Origin: Ramlibacter monticola
GTDB taxonomy: Bacteria; Pseudomonadota; Gammaproteobacteria; Burkholderiales; Burkholderiaceae_C
Length of the DNA: 64,000 bases
Assembly: GCF_016722785.1 (NCBI RefSeq)
Contig: NZ_JAEQNE010000002.1
Coordinates: 868,001-932,000 of the forward strand
Direction of reading: 5' to 3'
The stretch's first letter is position 1; every line of letters begins with the position of its first letter. A program made the position numbers and the translations under genes. The notes below the pieces were generated by a model that was given only the letters and a program-made list of their open reading frames with translations, did no database searches and was not told where the DNA came from. This document shows, piece after piece, positions 18,290-27,366 of the stretch.

Positions 18290-18568
18290 GCTTTTCGTTC
18301 TCCGCTGGGGTTGTGGGTGCGGGCCATTCTGGAAGCCGCGCTCCGCCCTGCGTATGCGGGTTTGCCGGGAGGAGGCGCGCCGCGATTCCAGCTCATGCGG
18401 ACCGCCTCCGTTGCCGGGGCCCGACACGCGGACGGTCCCCGGTTTTGACCCAGCTCATGAAAGTCGCATTCCGGCACCCTGGTGCCGACGCACGGGATCT
18501 TGTCCTACAGAAGGGCCGGCTCCGGCTCCTATGCTGGGGCCCGCGAGTAGGGAAGGGACCGAGGAGAC

Positions 18569-18850
18569 ATGGACATCTGCGACGGCGACAAGTGCGCCCG
18601 CGCCGGAAAGGGCGGTTGCCCCGAACCCGTGGGCTACCGCATCCGGAGCGCCCGCCCCATCTGGGGCGCCCTGTGGCCCCGGCCCGGAGCCCACGAACTG
18701 GACGTGGCCCACCGCTGCGTCGCGGTCGCGATGGCGGCGAAGAGCCGTACCGAACCGGGCGCGGCCATCCAGGTGATCCACGTCGACACCGGGCAGGTCG
18801 TGTACCAGAAGCCCTCCGAGCCGCCCCGCGAAGGATTCGCGGCCGCCTGA
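18569..18850 (+). CDS. Small hypothetical protein
   Basis: A 93-residue frame with a convincing ribosome site (GAGGAGAC before ATG). It has no signal peptide or membrane segment. The N-terminus is Cys-rich (three Cys in the first 17 residues, in a DGDKCARAGKGGC arrangement), which could bind metal; the rest is a short alpha/beta stretch ending in an acidic/Pro tail. I do not recognise the family. The 279-bp gap before it holds only a small dyad GGCACC-CT-GGTGCC at 18473-18486. Confidence 0.5.
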   Translation: MDICDGDKCARAGKGGCPEPVGYRIRSARPIWGALWPRPGAHELDVAHRCVAVAMAAKSRTEPGAAIQVIHVDTGQVVYQKPSEPPREGFAAA

Positions 18851-18908
18851 GGCCGGCCCGGCCACGGGCCGTCGCCACGGTCCGGCTGGGGCTTGACCTG
18901 GCGCAAAC

Positions 18909-18924
18909 TTGTGGGAACCCACAA
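18909..18924. promoter_or_regulatory. Perfect 7-bp inverted repeat upstream of dctA
   Basis: TTGTGGG and CCCACAA are separated by AA, 63-78 bp before the chosen dctA start and just downstream of a TTGACC hexamer at 18893-18898. This is the position expected of an operator or activator site in the dctA promoter. The regulator is unknown; no DctBD genes are in the window. Confidence 0.4.
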
Positions 18925-18986
18925 TGTCGCGGGTTTCTCCCGATCCCCAGAATCCGCGGTTTCCTCTAGCCCCAGGATTCGCTGCC

Positions 18987-20357
<1,371 letters not shown>

Positions 20358-20392
20358 CCTTTCTTAAGCGCGGCCCCCGTGGGCCGCTCCAG

Positions 20393-20428
20393 AATCCTGC
20401 ATGGTTCGCGCCTTGCAGGATTTTTTTT
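20393..20428 (+). terminator. Rho-independent terminator of dctA, overlapping the next start codon
   Basis: A perfect 9-bp stem (AATCCTGCA at 20393-20401 with TGCAGGATT at 20414-20422) and a 12-nt loop end in an eight-T run (20421-20428). It is the clearest intrinsic terminator in the window. The ATG chosen for the downstream cytochrome gene (20401-20403) lies at the stem-loop boundary, so terminator and coding sequence overlap. Confidence 0.9.
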
Positions 20429-21018
20429 GGCCGGGAGCGGCACGCCCCTTCGCGCTCGCCGTCGCCCTGGTGAGCGGGGCGCTCTGCATCGTCGGCGCCG
20501 CCGTGGCGCAGGTCGCCCCCCCGGACTGGCCGCAGGACCTGTTCGGGTCGCTGCCCGAGGCCCCCACCGACGCACCACCCCCGCCGGTGCTGGACCCGGC
20601 CAACCCGGATCACGCGAAGCTGCAGCGGCCGCAGGAGTCCTTTGCGGTCCTGCCGGCGGACGGGCGCGGCAAGCCCGACTGGGTGCGGGCGCTGCGCGAG
20701 GGGCTGATCCAGCCGCGCGCCTCGGTGCGCGGCGAGCAGGAGGCCATGACCCTGCTGGACCTGGACATCCTCATGAAGAACACGGCGCAGATGCCGTACG
20801 TGAAGTTCCCGCACGCGGCGCACACGCCCTGGCTGGCCTGCACGAACTGCCATGACGGCCTGTTCGTCCCCAAGGCCGGCGCCAATCCGACGACGATGCC
20901 GAAGATCCTGGCCGGCGAATCGTGCGGCGTCTGCCACTCCAAGGTGGCCTTCAGCGCCATGTTCACCTGCGAGCGCTGCCACAGCGTGCCGCAGCCGGGG
21001 CAGCAGCGGTGGTGGTGA
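20401..21018 (+). CDS. Triheme c7-type cytochrome
   Basis: A 205-residue secreted cytochrome. The N-terminus gives a plausible signal peptide (hydrophobic residues 17-36, ending AVAQV), then a Pro-rich linker. The C-terminal 85 residues carry three heme-binding motifs, CTNCH, CGVCH and CERCH, plus extra His residues (KFPHAAHTPW) suitable as distal ligands: the c(7)-type triheme pattern. It should be a periplasmic electron carrier; no partner oxidoreductase is adjacent. The ATG at 20401 sits inside the dctA terminator. A TTG at 20413 is also inside it, and starts further downstream would truncate the signal peptide. Expression may therefore depend on read-through. Confidence 0.85.
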   Translation: MVRALQDFFWPGAARPFALAVALVSGALCIVGAAVAQVAPPDWPQDLFGSLPEAPTDAPPPPVLDPANPDHAKLQRPQESFAVLPADGRGKPDWVRALREGLIQPRASVRGEQEAMTLLDLDILMKNTAQMPYVKFPHAAHTPWLACTNCHDGLFVPKAGANPTTMPKILAGESCGVCHSKVAFSAMFTCERCHSVPQPGQQRWW

Positions 21019-21044
21019 GGGGCGGGGGGGAAATACAAATACCT

Positions 21045-21180
21045 AAACCAGATACCGAACGCACAGGGCGCAAAGGTCCCGCAGAGGACGCAGAAAAAAC
21101 CAATAAAGGGAAAACCTTTTGAGGTCTTTTCTGCGTCCTCTGCGTATCCTTTGCGCCCTCTGCGTTCGGCTGTTTGGTTT
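21045..21180. repeat. Long imperfect inverted repeat (REP/MITE-like) between convergent genes
   Basis: Left arm 21045-21096 and right arm 21127-21180 are near-perfect reverse complements (AAACCA...CCGAACGCA.AGGGCGCAAAGG...CGCAGAGGACGCAGAAAA). The loop is about 30 nt and holds a smaller AAAGG/CCTTT hairpin. The element fills the gap between the cytochrome stop and the hemerythrin stop. Its GCAGAGGACGCAG/GCGCAAAGG phrasing resembles dispersed palindromic elements in many proteobacterial genomes. It could serve as a bidirectional terminator or mRNA stabiliser. Confidence 0.85.
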
Positions 21181-21188
21181 TCCAGGAC

Positions 21189-21764
21189 CTACACGTACGA
21201 CCCCCGCGTCGGCGGCGCGTGCCGCAGGTGCAGCGCGATGTCCAGCGCCGCCAGGTGGTTCGCGTCGCGGGTGAGGATCGCGTCGGCCAGCGGCAGGAAG
21301 ACTTCCTCCTCCAGCTGCGCGTGCTCCAGGTAGATCTCCACCAGCGCCGCGATGTCCTGGCGGAAGCCCGGCGCGCCGTGCGGCTTGCCCTGCGCCGTCA
21401 GCGCCACCGCGGGGCGCAGCCTGTGCCACATCTTCTCGATGCGCCGGTGGTCGGCCGCGAGCCGCGCCACCAGTTCCTGCACCCGGTGCCCTTCGCGGAT
21501 GTCGGTGCAGCTCTTCTGCACGTGCACGAAGAGCTCCTGCTCCTCGTCCGCGTGGTGCTCGTGCACCACCCGGTCGAACAGCGTCAGCGTCAGGTGCGCG
21601 AGCTGCCGCGCCCGCTCCAGCGCCTCGGCCAGTGCGGGCAGGTTTTCCAGGGCATGCAGCCCTTCGATGATATGTTCGTGGGCGCCGTGGAATTCGTTCA
21701 CGGGGCCATGCAGCTCCACCGCCGGGGGCATTCCGGCGCCCTTCTTGCCTTGCTCGGCATCCAT
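21189..21764 (-). CDS. Hemerythrin HHE domain protein
   Basis: A 191-residue all-alpha protein with His and Glu spaced as in hemerythrin/HHE cation-binding domains: EFHGAHEHI, VVHEHHADEEQELF, ADHRRIEKMWHRL and IYLEHAQLEEEVFLPLA. These would form a di-iron site for O2, NO or peroxide sensing or storage, or for iron-centre repair. It is cytoplasmic. The ATG follows CAGGAG at somewhat long spacing. It is convergent with the triheme cytochrome across the inverted repeat and divergent from the metallophosphoesterase-kinase pair. Confidence 0.88.
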   Translation of the reverse strand: MDAEQGKKGAGMPPAVELHGPVNEFHGAHEHIIEGLHALENLPALAEALERARQLAHLTLTLFDRVVHEHHADEEQELFVHVQKSCTDIREGHRVQELVARLAADHRRIEKMWHRLRPAVALTAQGKPHGAPGFRQDIAALVEIYLEHAQLEEEVFLPLADAILTRDANHLAALDIALHLRHAPPTRGSYV

Positions 21765-21871
21765 CGTATGTTTGCTCCTGCTAACCGCTGGCGCCAGTCT
21801 GGGCGCCGATCCGCCCCCGGGTCTTGACGTGCGTCAACCGCCTCTTTCCCACCGCGCCGAATGATCCGCCC

Positions 21872-22621
21872 ATGAAGCTGGCGCTGCTGTCCGACCTGCA
21901 CGCGAACCGGCGGGCGCTGCTCGCCTGCCTCGCGCATGCCCGGCAGCTGGGGGCGGACCAGTTCGCCTTCCTCGGCGACCTGGTCGGCTACGGCGCCGAG
22001 CCGGTGGCCGTCCTGGAACTCGTGATGGAGCTCGCCGGGCGCGGCGCCTTCGTCGTGCGGGGCAACCATGACGCAGCCGCGGCGCAGGGCCCCGGGATCG
22101 GCGGCACCGGCGAGCAGCTCGCGGCCACCTGGACGCAGGCGCAGCTGGCGCCCGAACACCGCGATTTCCTGGCCGCCCTGCCGCTGACCGCCACCTTCGA
22201 GGACGCCCTGCTGGTGCACGCCGACCCCCATGCCCCGGCGCGCTGGCAGTACCTGGACCGCCCCGCGCTCGTGGCGCGCGCACTCGGCGCCGCCCAGCGC
22301 CGCGGCGCGCGCAAGGTGTTCGTCGGCCACGTGCACCAGCAGCAGCTCTATTACCGCGCGGCCGACGGCCACCCCATGGCCTTCGCGCCGGTGCCGGGCG
22401 TGCCGGTCCCGCTGGCCGCGCACCGCATGTGGCTCGCCGTGGTCGGCTCGGTCGGCCAGCCGCGCGACGGCGACCCGCGCGCCATGTATGCCCTGCTTGA
22501 CGTGGCGCAGTCGCGGCTCGCCTTCCACCGCATAGCCTACGACCACACCGCCGCCGCCGCGGACATCCGCGCCGCCGGCCTGCCGGAAAGCTTTGCGCTG
22601 CGACTGGAGCGGGGACGATGA
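21872..22621 (+). CDS. Metallophosphoesterase coupled to a protein kinase gene
   Basis: A 249-residue calcineurin-like phosphoesterase: SDLHAN (Asp8, His10), LGDLVGYG (Asp36), RGNHDAA (64-67), LVHADP and VGHVHQQQ. The GDLVGYG phrase and length match the bacterial PPP-like/YfcE-like group, some members of which dephosphorylate proteins. The stop overlaps the start of a Ser/Thr kinase-UspA gene (ATGA), so kinase and phosphatase are translated as a pair. I infer it may reverse the kinase's phosphorylation, but a small-molecule substrate is possible. Confidence 0.85.
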   Translation: MKLALLSDLHANRRALLACLAHARQLGADQFAFLGDLVGYGAEPVAVLELVMELAGRGAFVVRGNHDAAAAQGPGIGGTGEQLAATWTQAQLAPEHRDFLAALPLTATFEDALLVHADPHAPARWQYLDRPALVARALGAAQRRGARKVFVGHVHQQQLYYRAADGHPMAFAPVPGVPVPLAAHRMWLAVVGSVGQPRDGDPRAMYALLDVAQSRLAFHRIAYDHTAAAADIRAAGLPESFALRLERGR

Positions 22622-24063
22622 GACTGGAAGAGGGAACGGCGATCGACGGCTTCGTGATCGGCCCGCGGGTGCACGCGGGCGCGATGGCCGAGATCTACCG
22701 TGTCCGCTACGACGGCGGCCGTCCCGACCCGGGCTTCCCGATGATGATGAAGCTGCCGCGCATGGGCGGTGGCGAGGGCGCCGAGAACCTGGTGGGCTTC
22801 GAGGTCGAGCACCAGATGCTGCAGGCGGTGCACGGCCCGCACGTGCCGCGCTTCGTCGCCGCAGGCGACATGGGCCGGCTGCCCTACCTCGTCATGGAGT
22901 ACATCGAGGGCCGCACCCTGCAGCAGATGCTCGACGAGATGTCGCCGTTGCAGCGCCGCCCCGGCCCCCGGGAGATCGCGCGCTGGGGCCGCGCCATCGC
23001 GCTGGCCGCGCACAGCCTGCACCGGCAGAACGCGGTGCACCTGGACCTGAAGCCCGCCAACGTGATCTTCCGTGCCGACGGCTCCTGCGTGCTGCTGGAC
23101 TTCGGCCTGAGCTGGCACGCGCACTTCCCCGACCTGCTGGCCGCCGACATGCGTCCCGCGATCGGCTCGCCCGCCTGGATGGCCCCCGAGCAGGTGGTGG
23201 GCATGCGCGGCGACCCGCGCAGCGACGTGTTCGCCATCGGCGTGATGCTCTACGAGCTGGCCACCGGCGAGCTGCCCTTCGGCGCGCCGAGCACCTCGGG
23301 CGGGCTGCGCCAGCGCCTGTGGATGGACCCGTCGCCGCCGCGCGCGCTGAACCCCGACGTGCCGCCCTGGCTGCAGGAGATCATCCTGCACTGCCTGGAG
23401 ACGGCTGCAGCGAACCGGCCCCCCTCGGCCGCGCACCTGGCCTTCGACCTCGGCGACCCGCAGCAGGTGCAGGTCGGGCCGCGCGGGCTGCGCACCACGC
23501 GCACCTCCTTCAGCTCGCAGTTCCGGCGCTGGATCCGCGCCGCCGGCATGCACTACGAGCCGAGTCCGCTGCCCACCGAGCGCATCGCCGAGGTGCCGAT
23601 CGTGATGGTGGCGGTGCCGCACCACGACACGACGGACGCGGTGCTCTACGGGCTGCGCGAAGCCGTCAAGCGTTCGCTGGGCATCCGCCCCGGTGCCCGG
23701 CTCGCCTGCGTCACGGTGGTGGACGGCAATCCGCAGGTGGAGGAAGCGGTCGTGCACCGCTACCACAACGAACAGCTGCGCCAGTGGAGCCGCGGCATCG
23801 ACCTGCACGATCGCCAGGTCTCCTACCACGTGCTGCAGTCCGACGACGTGGCCGGCGCCCTGCTGGCCTATGCCGAGTCCAACCACGTCAGCCTGATCGT
23901 GATCGGCGCGGCCACCCACGGCCTGGCGCTGCGGCGCTGGATCCCCACGGTGCCCGCCCGCGTCGCGGCAGAGGCGCCCTGCAGCGTGCTGCTGGTCAAG
24001 GACGCGGCGCCCTTCGCCCTGCTGCGCCAGGCTGCCGCCGAGATCGAGGAACAGGAGTGGTGA
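22618..24063 (+). CDS. Hanks-type Ser/Thr protein kinase fused to a UspA domain
   Basis: A 481-residue soluble fusion. The kinase domain (about 8-290) has Lys45 (VAIK-type), HLDLKPANV (catalytic Asp143, Asn148), DFG at 161-163, SPAWMAPEQ, and DVFAIGVMLYELATGELPF. The Gly-rich loop is weak (HAGAMAEIYRV). The C-terminal part (about 325-470) is a universal stress protein fold with VPIVMVAVPHHD, LIVIGAATHG and APCSVLLVKD. The usual ATP-binding GxxGS pattern is only partly kept. There is no transmembrane or PASTA region, so signals are sensed in the cytoplasm. It is translationally coupled to the upstream phosphoesterase. Confidence 0.9.
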   Translation: MRLEEGTAIDGFVIGPRVHAGAMAEIYRVRYDGGRPDPGFPMMMKLPRMGGGEGAENLVGFEVEHQMLQAVHGPHVPRFVAAGDMGRLPYLVMEYIEGRTLQQMLDEMSPLQRRPGPREIARWGRAIALAAHSLHRQNAVHLDLKPANVIFRADGSCVLLDFGLSWHAHFPDLLAADMRPAIGSPAWMAPEQVVGMRGDPRSDVFAIGVMLYELATGELPFGAPSTSGGLRQRLWMDPSPPRALNPDVPPWLQEIILHCLETAAANRPPSAAHLAFDLGDPQQVQVGPRGLRTTRTSFSSQFRRWIRAAGMHYEPSPLPTERIAEVPIVMVAVPHHDTTDAVLYGLREAVKRSLGIRPGARLACVTVVDGNPQVEEAVVHRYHNEQLRQWSRGIDLHDRQVSYHVLQSDDVAGALLAYAESNHVSLIVIGAATHGLALRRWIPTVPARVAAEAPCSVLLVKDAAPFALLRQAAAEIEEQEW

Positions 24064-24146
24064 CCCTGCCGGGGTGATCGGGTAAGACCCCCTCCCCCGG
24101 CCTCCGGCCGCCTTGGGATACTGCGCGCTCCAAACCCGGAGCACGC

Positions 24147-24959
24147 ATGACACAACAACCGGCGTACACCTCGCCCACCGAACGCGTGCAGGCCTGGGCC
24201 GAAGGGCCCACCCTGCACATCCGCTTCAACAATCCCGAGCGCCACAACGCCCTGTCCGTCGACATGTGGCAGGCGGTGCCGCCGCTGCTGCGGCAGGCGG
24301 AGCAGGACGAGGCCATCCGGCTGGTCGTGTTCTCCGGCGCCGGCGACAAGGCCTTCGTCTCGGGCGCCGACATCTCGCAGTTCGAGGACATGCGGGCCGC
24401 GCGCGAGGCGGTCAGGCAATACGAGGCCATGGCCGAAGAGGCGCTGATGGCGATCTATCACTGCGCCAGGCCCACCCTCGCCTGCATCCGCGGCTACTGC
24501 ATCGGCGGCGGCGTGAACGTGGCGATCAGCTGCGACCTGCGCATCGCCAGCGACGACGCTACCTTCGCCATCCCGGCCGCCCGGCTGGGCCTGGGCTACC
24601 GCCTCTCGGCGCTGAAGAACCTGGTGGACCTGGTGGGCGTCGGCACGGCGAAGGACCTGTTCTTCACGGCGCGCCGCATCGCCGCCGCCGAGGCGAAGTC
24701 GCTCGGCCTGATCACCCGGGTGTGCCCAGGGGACGAGCTCGACGCGCTGCTGAAGGAGTACATCGACGCGCTGGCGCAGAACGCTCCGCTGACGGTGTAC
24801 GCGGGCAAGCGGATCATGCAGGAGATCCTCGAGCCCGACGCCGACCTCGACCGCGACCTGTGCCAGGGCCTGATCCGCGCCTGCTTCGAGAGCGAGGATT
24901 ACGCCGAGGGCCGGCGCGCCTTCATGGAAAAGCGCAAGCCGCAGTTCCGGGGGAAATGA
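24147..24959 (+). CDS. Enoyl-CoA hydratase/isomerase family protein
   Basis: A 270-residue crotonase-fold enzyme. It has RFNNPERHNALS, the oxyanion-hole segment KAFVSGADISQFE and the second oxyanion segment CIGGGVNVAISCDLRIA, plus IPAARLGLGY. The usual crotonase catalytic Glu pair is not obvious, so it could be a hydratase, isomerase or another CoA-thioester enzyme. It is followed by an MDR oxidoreductase (1 bp gap) and a Bug receptor, forming an operon. CoA-dependent degradation of an imported carboxylic acid is the likely context. Confidence 0.88.
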   Translation: MTQQPAYTSPTERVQAWAEGPTLHIRFNNPERHNALSVDMWQAVPPLLRQAEQDEAIRLVVFSGAGDKAFVSGADISQFEDMRAAREAVRQYEAMAEEALMAIYHCARPTLACIRGYCIGGGVNVAISCDLRIASDDATFAIPAARLGLGYRLSALKNLVDLVGVGTAKDLFFTARRIAAAEAKSLGLITRVCPGDELDALLKEYIDALAQNAPLTVYAGKRIMQEILEPDADLDRDLCQGLIRACFESEDYAEGRRAFMEKRKPQFRGK

Positions 24960-24960
24960 G

Positions 24961-25935
24961 ATGCGCGCCTGGTGGCTGAACACGGACGACCACGAAGCGC
25001 GCACCGAGCTGCGCGAGACGCCGCTGCCCGAGCCCGGGCCGCGCCAGCTGCTGGTGCGCGTGCGCGCGGCCGGCCTCAACCGCGGCGAGTTCATCATCGG
25101 CGGCCTCACCAAGGCCGGCAGCGCCAAGCCCCTGGGCATCGAGGGCGCCGGCGAGGTGGTGAAGGCGGGCGCCGAGGCCACGCGCTTCGCGCCCGGCGCG
25201 CGCGTGATGGGCCGCTTTCCCGGCGCGATGGCGGACTACGTGCTGGCCAACGAGGCCGACGCGATGCCGGTGCCGGACGCGCTCACCTGGGAAGAGGCCG
25301 GCGCCATGCCGACCACCTACATGGTCACGCACGACATGCTGGTGCTGCAGGGCGGACTGCGCGCCGGCGGCTGGCTGCTGGTCACCGGCGTGACCGCCGG
25401 CGTGGGCGTGGCCTCGCTGCAGCTCGCCAAGGCGCTGGGCGCGAAGGTGATCGGCACCTCGGGCTCGCGCGAGAAGCTCGCGCGGCTGCAGGCGCTGGGC
25501 CTGGACGTGGCGGTCTGCACGCGCGCGCCCGACTTCCAGGCGCAGGTGATGGACGCCACCGGCGGCACCGGCGTGAACCTGGTCGTCAACAACGTGGGCG
25601 GCACGGTGTTCGCGGAATGCGTGCGCTGCCTCGCGTTCGAAGGGCGGCTGGCGACCGTGGGCTACGTCGACGGCGTGCTGAAGTCGGAGATCGACCTGCA
25701 GGCCCTCCATGCGAAGCGGCTGGTGCTGTTCGGCGTGTCGCAGAAGATGACCAGCGCGGCGCAGAAGGCCGAGGGCGCGCGCCGCTTCGAGCAGGAGATG
25801 CTGCCGCTGGCGGCGCAGGGCAGGCTGCGGCCGCTGGTCGACCGCGTGTTCGCCTTCGACCAGCTCCCCGCCGCGCGGGCGCACATGGAGGCGAACGCGC
25901 ACGTCGGAAAGATCGTGATCGCAGGAGGACAGTGA
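24961..25935 (+). CDS. Zinc-free quinone-oxidoreductase-like MDR dehydrogenase
   Basis: A 324-residue medium-chain reductase without the catalytic zinc Cys or the structural four-Cys lobe, so of the quinone oxidoreductase/enoyl reductase type. The N-terminal GroES-like part has LNRGEFIIGG and GIEGAGEVV. The Rossmann NADPH site shows VTGVTAGVGVASLQLAKALGA, and the NNVGGTVF block follows. It may reduce an enone or enoyl thioester made in the same pathway as the upstream crotonase. The stop overlaps the Bug start (TGATG). Confidence 0.87.
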   Translation: MRAWWLNTDDHEARTELRETPLPEPGPRQLLVRVRAAGLNRGEFIIGGLTKAGSAKPLGIEGAGEVVKAGAEATRFAPGARVMGRFPGAMADYVLANEADAMPVPDALTWEEAGAMPTTYMVTHDMLVLQGGLRAGGWLLVTGVTAGVGVASLQLAKALGAKVIGTSGSREKLARLQALGLDVAVCTRAPDFQAQVMDATGGTGVNLVVNNVGGTVFAECVRCLAFEGRLATVGYVDGVLKSEIDLQALHAKRLVLFGVSQKMTSAAQKAEGARRFEQEMLPLAAQGRLRPLVDRVFAFDQLPAARAHMEANAHVGKIVIAGGQ

Positions 25936-26903
25936 TGTTCGGATCCTTCGTGGCCGGCGCGCTGGCCTTCGCGTTCTGCGGCGCCGTCGCCGCGCAGACC
26001 CCCGGCTGGCCCGAGCGGCCGGTGAAGCTGGTGGTGGGGTTCACGCCCGGCGGGGCGGCCGACTACGTGGGCCGCGCGGTGGGCGACGCGCTGGCCCGCG
26101 TGCTGGGGCAGCCGATCGTCATCGACAACAAGCCGGGCGCGGGCTCGAGCATCGCGACGGACTTCGTGGCCAAGGCCGCGCCGGACGGCTACACGCTGCT
26201 GATCGCCAGCCCGAGCTCGATCTCGGTGAACCCGGCGATCGATCCCAAGTGGGCCGGCGGGGTGCAGAGCCTCGTCCCCGTCTCCAAGCTCACGGCCTCG
26301 CCGCTGGTGGTGGCGGCCAATCCGCAGCTGGGGATCAAGTCGATCGCCGAGCTGATCGAGTACGCGAAGAAGAACCCGGGCAAGGTGAACTTCGCCCATG
26401 CCGGCATGGGCTCGGCGCCGCACCTCGGCGGCGTGCTGTTCAACCAGCTCGCCGGCGTGAACATCACGCCCATTCCCTTCAAGGGCGGCGCGCCCTCGGT
26501 GCAGTCGGTGATCGCGGGCGACACGCAGGTGACCTTCGCCACGCCGCCCTCGGTGCTGCCGCAGATCAAGGGCGGGCGGCTGGTGGGCCTGGGCGTGACC
26601 ACGACCGAGCGCTTCCCGCTGGTGCCCGACCTGCCGGGCATGCGGGAAGCGGGCCTGCCGAACTACCGGATCGACTTCTGGTACGGCTTCTTCGTGCCCG
26701 CCGGCACGCCGCCGGAGATCGTGAAGAAGCTGTTCGAGGCGACCCAGCTGGCGCTGCAGAGGCCCGAGGTGAAGGCCGCGCTCGCCCGCGAAGGCACCGA
26801 CGTCTCCGCCTCGGCGTCGCCAGCGGACTTCGCGGCGTTCATCCGGGAAGAGAACAAGTTCTGGGCGAAGCTGGCGAAGGATTCGGGCGCCAAGGCGGAT
26901 TGA
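25935..26903 (+). CDS. Bug-family (TctC-like) periplasmic solute-binding protein
   Basis: A 322-residue receptor with a short signal peptide (residues 1-20, AVAAQ). Features are WPERPVKLVVGFTPGGAADYVG, NKPGAGSSIATDFVAKAAPDGYTLL, FAHAGMGSAPH (ligand loop) and IPFKGGAPSV. The start is the ATG overlapping the upstream stop, preceded by AGGAGGA. It ends the crotonase-MDR operon; a 9-bp GC hairpin follows. It probably delivers the acid degraded by that operon, via TctAB-type permeases encoded elsewhere. Confidence 0.92.
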   Translation: MFGSFVAGALAFAFCGAVAAQTPGWPERPVKLVVGFTPGGAADYVGRAVGDALARVLGQPIVIDNKPGAGSSIATDFVAKAAPDGYTLLIASPSSISVNPAIDPKWAGGVQSLVPVSKLTASPLVVAANPQLGIKSIAELIEYAKKNPGKVNFAHAGMGSAPHLGGVLFNQLAGVNITPIPFKGGAPSVQSVIAGDTQVTFATPPSVLPQIKGGRLVGLGVTTTERFPLVPDLPGMREAGLPNYRIDFWYGFFVPAGTPPEIVKKLFEATQLALQRPEVKAALAREGTDVSASASPADFAAFIREENKFWAKLAKDSGAKAD

Positions 26904-26913
26904 TGGAATTCCT

Positions 26914-26934
26914 CCCTCCCCCGCCGGGGGAGGG
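26914..26934. terminator. GC-rich hairpin between convergent genes
   Basis: CCCTCCCCC and GGGGGAGGG form a perfect 9-bp stem with a 3-nt GCC loop, between the Bug stop (26903) and the stop of the convergent DUF4242 gene (26949). There is no T-run on either side, so termination efficiency is uncertain. Position and symmetry fit a bidirectional terminator. Confidence 0.5.
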
Positions 26935-26948
26935 CCGGGTAGGGGCAC

Positions 26949-27212
26949 TCAGGGCGTCAGGTCCAGCGCCACGCTCACGTTGGTGAACGGAATCTGCGCC
27001 TTCTCGTTCAGCGCCTTCACCGTCTCCTGGTCCTGGCTCTCGAACAGGCACATGCACCGCCCGCTCTCCGGCACGAAGGTGGAGCGGATGTAGCGGATCG
27101 GCTTGCCCTCGGCCGTCATTTCCTGCGCCGTCGCGATCGCGCGCTGCTGCGCGGCGGCGAGCTGGTCCATCGGGATGCCCTTCAGCGAACGCTCGACCAT
27201 GAATACTTCCAT
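26949..27212 (-). CDS. DUF4242 (SCO4226-like) small protein
   Basis: An 87-residue protein starting at an ATG preceded by GAAGGAG; the longer frame upstream is not coding-like. It matches the DUF4242/nickel-binding SCO4226-like pattern: MEVFMVERSLKGI at the start, the central IRYIRSTFVPESGRCMCLFES with a Cys-x-Cys, and a terminal small alpha/beta ferredoxin-like fold ending in PFTNVSVALDL. Function is unknown; metal binding is suggested for relatives. It is monocistronic and divergent from the HAD hydrolase. Confidence 0.75.
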   Translation of the reverse strand: MEVFMVERSLKGIPMDQLAAAQQRAIATAQEMTAEGKPIRYIRSTFVPESGRCMCLFESQDQETVKALNEKAQIPFTNVSVALDLTP

Positions 27213-27366
27213 GACGCTCTCCTTCGAGGTGGTGTGTGTGGGGACCGCCAGTGTCGCGAGAGCCCGCCCACGCCGCAAGGGGTCCTGCTCTCGATTGGAC
27301 AGACGCGTTGCGCGCCGCCTTCCGCGCCGGCGCGCCGACCCCCAGGGCCGGGGACAATCGCAGCCC

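Noticed and set aside
18893-18915. A sigma-54 promoter (GG/GC) upstream of dctA
   Set aside because: The spacing between the TGGC-like and TTG-like elements is one base off the fixed 10-bp distance, and the second GC is missing.
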